Below, one piece after another: positions 31,827-34,527 of a DNA stretch of 34,527 nt. Made by a program: the position numbers and the translations under genes. Each line of letters begins with the position of its first letter. Positions within the stretch are counted from its first letter, which is position 1. Below the pieces are notes generated by a model that saw only the letters and a list, made by a program, of their open reading frames with translations, did not search any database and was not told the DNA's origin. This stretch comes from an uncultured Clostridia bacterium (lineage in GTDB: Bacteria; Bacillota; Clostridia; Oscillospirales; CAG-272), in NCBI GenBank assembly GCA_944393415.1, contig CALYAD010000041.1, positions 1 through 34,527 of the forward strand, read 5' to 3'.

Positions 31827-32918
31827 ATGAGCAGAGTTTATAACTTTTCGGCCGGTCCTTCCATGCTCCCCGTTCCGGTTCTGGAACGCGCCGCTTCGGA
31901 AATGCTCGACTACAACGGCTCCGGCATGTCCGTAATGGAGATGAGCCATCGCTCTCCCGTTTATGAGGCGATAATCAAGGAAGCCGAAGCCGGTCTGCGC
32001 AAGCTGATGAATATTCCCGATAACTACAAGGTCCTGTTTATGCAGGGAGGTGCTACGACACAGTTCGCCGCCGTCCCTCTCAACCTTATCGGCAGAACAG
32101 GTAAGGCGGACTATGTTATCTCGGGTCAGTTCTCAAACAAGGCTTTCAAGGAAGCTCAGCGGCTTGGCTTTGACGTCCGCGCGATAGCGTCCTCAAAGGA
32201 TACTAATTTTGACCGCATACCGGTAATAACAAAGGATATGGTTTCTCCCGACGCCTCATATGTACATATCTGCTTTAACAACACTATCTACGGTACGAAA
32301 TTCAATTACATTCCGGACACCGGAAACATCCCTCTGGTCGCGGATATGTCCTCCTGCATCATCTCAGAGCCGTTCGACGTCAGCAAATTCGGAGTTATTT
32401 ACGCCGGCGCTCAGAAAAACATGGCGCCCGCCGGCGTTACCGTAGTAATAGTACGCGAGGATCTGCTTGAATTCGGCAAACCCGATATGCCCTCCATGCT
32501 CGACTGGAAGCTTATGTCCGAAAACAGTTCTATGTACAATACTCCTCCCTGCTATTGCATTTATATGGCGAAGCTCGTATATGAATGGATACTGGGTCTC
32601 GGCGGTCTTGACGCCATGAAGGAGCTGAATCAGAAGAAAGCAAAATATCTTTATGATTATCTTGACAGCCAGGACTATTACATTGCTCCCGCAGTAAAGG
32701 AAAGTCGTTCCATGATGAACGTCACATTCGTTACCGGAGTCGAGGAGCTTGACAAAAAATTCCCCGGCGCCGCGGAAAAAGCGGGACTGGTAAATCTTAA
32801 GGGTCACAGAAGCGTGGGCGGAATGAGAGCGTCCATTTATAACGCCATGCCATATGAAGGCGTTGTGAAGCTGGTTGAGTTCATGAAGGAATTCGCGTCC
32901 GAAAACCCTAAAAAATAA
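31827..32918 (+). CDS. serC: Phosphoserine aminotransferase
   Basis: A 363-residue PLP enzyme that converts 3-phosphohydroxypyruvate and glutamate to phosphoserine, the second step of serine synthesis. The Schiff-base lysine is K197 (YAGAQKNMAPAG). Other family marks are the start VYNFSAGPSMLP, MEMSHRSP near 37-44, GGATTQFAAVP and the end segment GHRSVGGMRASIYNAMP. Length is normal. A GGAGG ribosome binding site lies nine bases upstream, and the promoter is close. serA follows after 148 bases that contain two hairpins. Confidence 0.97.
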   Translation: MSRVYNFSAGPSMLPVPVLERAASEMLDYNGSGMSVMEMSHRSPVYEAIIKEAEAGLRKLMNIPDNYKVLFMQGGATTQFAAVPLNLIGRTGKADYVISGQFSNKAFKEAQRLGFDVRAIASSKDTNFDRIPVITKDMVSPDASYVHICFNNTIYGTKFNYIPDTGNIPLVADMSSCIISEPFDVSKFGVIYAGAQKNMAPAGVTVVIVREDLLEFGKPDMPSMLDWKLMSENSSMYNTPPCYCIYMAKLVYEWILGLGGLDAMKELNQKKAKYLYDYLDSQDYYIAPAVKESRSMMNVTFVTGVEELDKKFPGAAEKAGLVNLKGHRSVGGMRASIYNAMPYEGVVKLVEFMKEFASENPKK

Positions 32919-32930
32919 CCCTTAAAAATC

Positions 32931-32965
32931 GCCGCCGCATATACCGGTAAAGGATAGGCGGCGGC
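32931..32965 (+). terminator. Hairpin after serC
   Basis: GCCGCCGC (32931-32938) pairs with GCGGCGGC (32958-32965), loop about 19 bases, followed by TTGCTTCAT. It is strong but has a poor T-run; it may cause partial termination or stabilise the serC mRNA. Confidence 0.55.
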
Positions 32966-32996
32966 TTGCTTCATATTATTGCCGAAAAAACTGTTT

Positions 32997-33030
32997 CCGG
33001 GGAATTCGGAGATTCCCGGTTCGGTTTTTT
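32997..33030 (+). terminator. Terminator-like hairpin in the serA leader
   Basis: CCGGGGAAT pairs with ATTCCCGG with one bulged G, then TTCGG and six T (33025-33030). It lies only about 36 bases before the serA ATG with no room for a promoter in between. It may act as an attenuator between serC and serA; an upstream AAAAAAC could pair with the T-run. Confidence 0.55.
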
Positions 33031-33066
33031 AACCCCGTTTGATCTAAGAAAGGAATGGTCATTTAC

Positions 33067-34212
33067 ATGTACAATATACAGCTAATGAATAAAATAGCGA
33101 AGCTCGGCACCGATAATTTCGACAGAGCAAAATATAACGTAGGAGAAGACGTATCCTCCCCGGACGGCATTCTTGTCCGTTCGGCAGACCTCCACAGCAC
33201 CGATTTCGGACCGGAGCTTAAATGTATAGCGCGCGCCGGCGCCGGAGTAAACAACATCCCCTGCGACAAGTGCGCTGACAATGGAATCGTGGTGTTCAAC
33301 ACTCCCGGAGCCAACGCCAACGGAGTAAAGGAAATAGTGATCGCCGCTCTTCTTCTCGCCTCTCGCGACATAATAGGCGGTATAGAGTGGGCCAAAACGC
33401 TTGCCGGAGACCCGGATGCGGCTAAAAAAGTCGAAAAGGGTAAAGCTCAGTTCGCCGGCGGTGAGATAATGGGTAAGACCCTCGGAGTGATCGGACTCGG
33501 CGCAATAGGACGGCTGGTTGCAAATGTCGCCGTTGATCTCGGAATGAACGTCGTTGGTTATGACCCATATCTCTCTGAGGCCGCCGCGGAGCTGCTTAAA
33601 CCGGAGGTTAAAAAAGCGTCCGGCTATGATGAGATATACTCCACCGCCGACTTCATAACTCTGCATATTCCCGCCACGCCTGAGACAAAGGGAATGTTCA
33701 ACGCCGACGTGATCGCCAAGCTTAAAGACGGAGTGAAGCTTCTCAATTTTTCCCGCGCCGACCTGGTGATCTCCTCCGACCTTATCTCTGCGGTAGAATC
33801 CGGAAAGATCGCAAAATATATTGTGGACTTTCCTACCTCTGATATTATCGGAGTACATAAGAACATTATCGCCGTTCCTCATCTCGGCGCGTCTACCGAG
33901 GAATCCGAGGACAACTGCGCGGTTATGGCGGTCAGACAAACTATTGATTATCTTGAAAACGGCAATATCGTAAACTCAGTCAACTATCCCCGACTCACTC
34001 TTGACAGAAGCGGAGATAGCCGGATATGCGTGCTTTCCAAGAACGCCGATCCCGTTTCGATAACCACCGCCGTAGGCGACTTCGTCGCCAGCTCCTCCGC
34101 CTCAAAGGGGGATTTCGGATACGCAGTCTATGACGTCGAGGGAACTGTTTCCGCCGACAAGCTTGATTCTTTGTCAAAAATCCCGGGAGTTATTAAAGTC
34201 TTTACCGTCTGA
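33067..34212 (+). CDS. serA: D-3-phosphoglycerate dehydrogenase
   Basis: A 381-residue NAD-dependent dehydrogenase catalysing the first step of serine synthesis. The Rossmann motif is GLGAIG (143-148). The catalytic arginine is R230 (LNFSRADLV) and the histidine is H272 (VPHLGASTEES). The position usually held by the catalytic glutamate in the FPT/N-x-E loop appears to be D259 (FPTSDIIG). The C-terminal 60 residues look like a reduced ACT-type domain. The ATG at 33067 is preferred over 33055, which lies directly against the AAAGGA site. It forms an operon with serC; no serB is seen in the window. Confidence 0.94.
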   Translation: MYNIQLMNKIAKLGTDNFDRAKYNVGEDVSSPDGILVRSADLHSTDFGPELKCIARAGAGVNNIPCDKCADNGIVVFNTPGANANGVKEIVIAALLLASRDIIGGIEWAKTLAGDPDAAKKVEKGKAQFAGGEIMGKTLGVIGLGAIGRLVANVAVDLGMNVVGYDPYLSEAAAELLKPEVKKASGYDEIYSTADFITLHIPATPETKGMFNADVIAKLKDGVKLLNFSRADLVISSDLISAVESGKIAKYIVDFPTSDIIGVHKNIIAVPHLGASTEESEDNCAVMAVRQTIDYLENGNIVNSVNYPRLTLDRSGDSRICVLSKNADPVSITTAVGDFVASSSASKGDFGYAVYDVEGTVSADKLDSLSKIPGVIKVFTV

Positions 34213-34225
34213 TTCTGAGAATTCT

Positions 34226-34256
34226 ACAGAACCCCTTTTTCAAAAAGGGGTTCTGT
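34226..34256 (+). terminator. 15-bp palindrome after serA
   Basis: ACAGAACCCCTTTTT, one C, then its exact complement. The internal T/A tract gives a terminator-like hairpin, though no T-run follows. It lies 13 bases after the serA stop. Confidence 0.65.
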
Positions 34257-34260
34257 AACT

Positions 34261-34280
34261 TTCCAAAAGCTTTTCTTAAG
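34261..34280 (+). repeat. Terminator-associated repeat, copy 4
   Basis: TTCCAAAAGCTTTTCTTAAG, just after the serA palindrome. The same palindrome-then-tail order is found after ruvX and glnN. Confidence 0.55.
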
Positions 34281-34402
34281 GGAAGATCGCGCTCTTTTTG
34301 GGGAAAATTTCGACCTCCGCAGAGGAGAACAGGGGCTTTGTCCTTTGACCAAAAGCTTTTTGTGTATTATTTTTGGCGAATTGGCTTTTTCTACACGATA
34401 AA

Positions 34403-34418
34403 GGGGCTGTCGCAAAAG
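34403..34418. mobile_element. Possible insertion-sequence terminal repeat
   Basis: GGGGCTGTCGCAAAAG resembles terminal inverted repeats of some transposase families in Bacillota, judged from memory. The partner repeat and any transposase would be beyond the window. Confidence 0.2.
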
Positions 34419-34482
34419 CATTATAAGATGCGAGAGCGGCAGCTCTCTCATTCCTGTTTGCACAGGGAGCGGCATTCAAAAC

Positions 34483-34504
34483 AAAAAAAGCCTCTGTTGG
34501 AGGC
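34483..34504 (-). terminator. Intrinsic terminator for a minus-strand gene beyond the window
   Basis: Minus-strand GCCTC-CAACA-GAGGC followed by seven T (A-run at 34483-34489 on plus). It points to a leftward-transcribed gene starting past 34527. Confidence 0.7.
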
Positions 34505-34527
34505 AATATTAAGGACGACAAAAGAGC

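Larger units (their letters stand above)
34213..34527. other. Terminal intergenic region with palindromes and possible IS end
   Basis: Contains a 15-bp palindrome (34226-34256), a repeat copy (34261-34280), a second AAAAGCTTTT palindrome (34351-34360), a sequence like an insertion-sequence end (34403-34418) and a GAGAGC/GCTCTC hairpin (34432-34447). A minus-strand terminator lies at 34483-34504. Two open frames on the minus strand here run through these elements and look spurious. Confidence 0.55.

Noticed and set aside
34224..34521. Two overlapping minus-strand open frames of 81-83 codons
   Set aside because: They read through palindromes, a repeat copy and a terminator; the structure explains the open frames better than coding does.

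Overview
The window looks like chromosomal DNA of an anaerobic member of the Clostridia, probably a gut lineage. The reasons are the GAAAGGA-type ribosome binding sites, consensus SigA promoters, several Bacillota-typical genes (a cyclic-di-AMP receptor DarA, TrmK, type III glutamine synthetase, a NusG-II/Gx-transporter pair) and an oxygen-sensitive glycyl radical enzyme. Species cannot be named from the sequence.

Region 1 (1-8392, all minus strand) is the promoter-proximal part of a glycyl-radical-enzyme bacterial microcompartment (BMC) operon. In transcription order it encodes a propanediol/glycerol-dehydratase-type glycyl radical enzyme, its radical-SAM activase, a EutS-type shell protein, a EutP/PduV-type GTPase, a class II aldolase with a cysteine-rich linker and a C-terminal encapsulation peptide, a GlcG/PduO-C-like protein, a medium-chain alcohol dehydrogenase with an N-terminal encapsulation peptide, and four BMC-H shell proteins, the last cut by the window edge. 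The gene set fits the GRM5 (fucose/rhamnose, B12-independent 1,2-propanediol) class. The inferred pathway is: fuculose- or rhamnulose-1-phosphate is cleaved to DHAP and lactaldehyde; lactaldehyde is reduced to 1,2-propanediol; the glycyl radical enzyme dehydrates this to propionaldehyde. The aldehyde dehydrogenase, PduL, pentamer (BMC-P) and any RnfC-like protein are not here and would lie beyond position 1. A full-consensus promoter with an embedded palindrome sits just upstream of the glycyl radical enzyme gene.

Region 2 (8393-19101, minus) is housekeeping. A promoter near 17.1 kb drives NusG-II protein, Gx transporter, miaB, mutS, mutL and tgt. A second promoter near 18.8 kb, with a perfect inverted repeat in its spacer, drives a 120-aa orphan protein, trmK and darA. 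A third promoter near 19.3 kb drives a small DUF1858-type CxxC protein.

Region 3 (19.3-24.8 kb, plus) holds a lipoprotein with two similar PsbP-like halves, a ribokinase-family sugar kinase, ruvX and type III glutamine synthetase. The last is preceded by about 430 bases rich in hairpins.

Region 4 (25.0-31.4 kb) is more accessory: a small lipoprotein, a TIR-like/Sel1-repeat protein, a GH43-like beta-propeller protein, a large concanavalin-like lipoprotein and an EamA exporter.

Region 5 (31.8-34.2 kb, plus) is the serine biosynthesis pair serC-serA, separated by two hairpins. The last 300 bases hold a palindromic element and a possible insertion-sequence end. A family of short palindrome-plus-tail repeats marks several gene ends across the window. 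No rRNA, tRNA or CRISPR array was seen.
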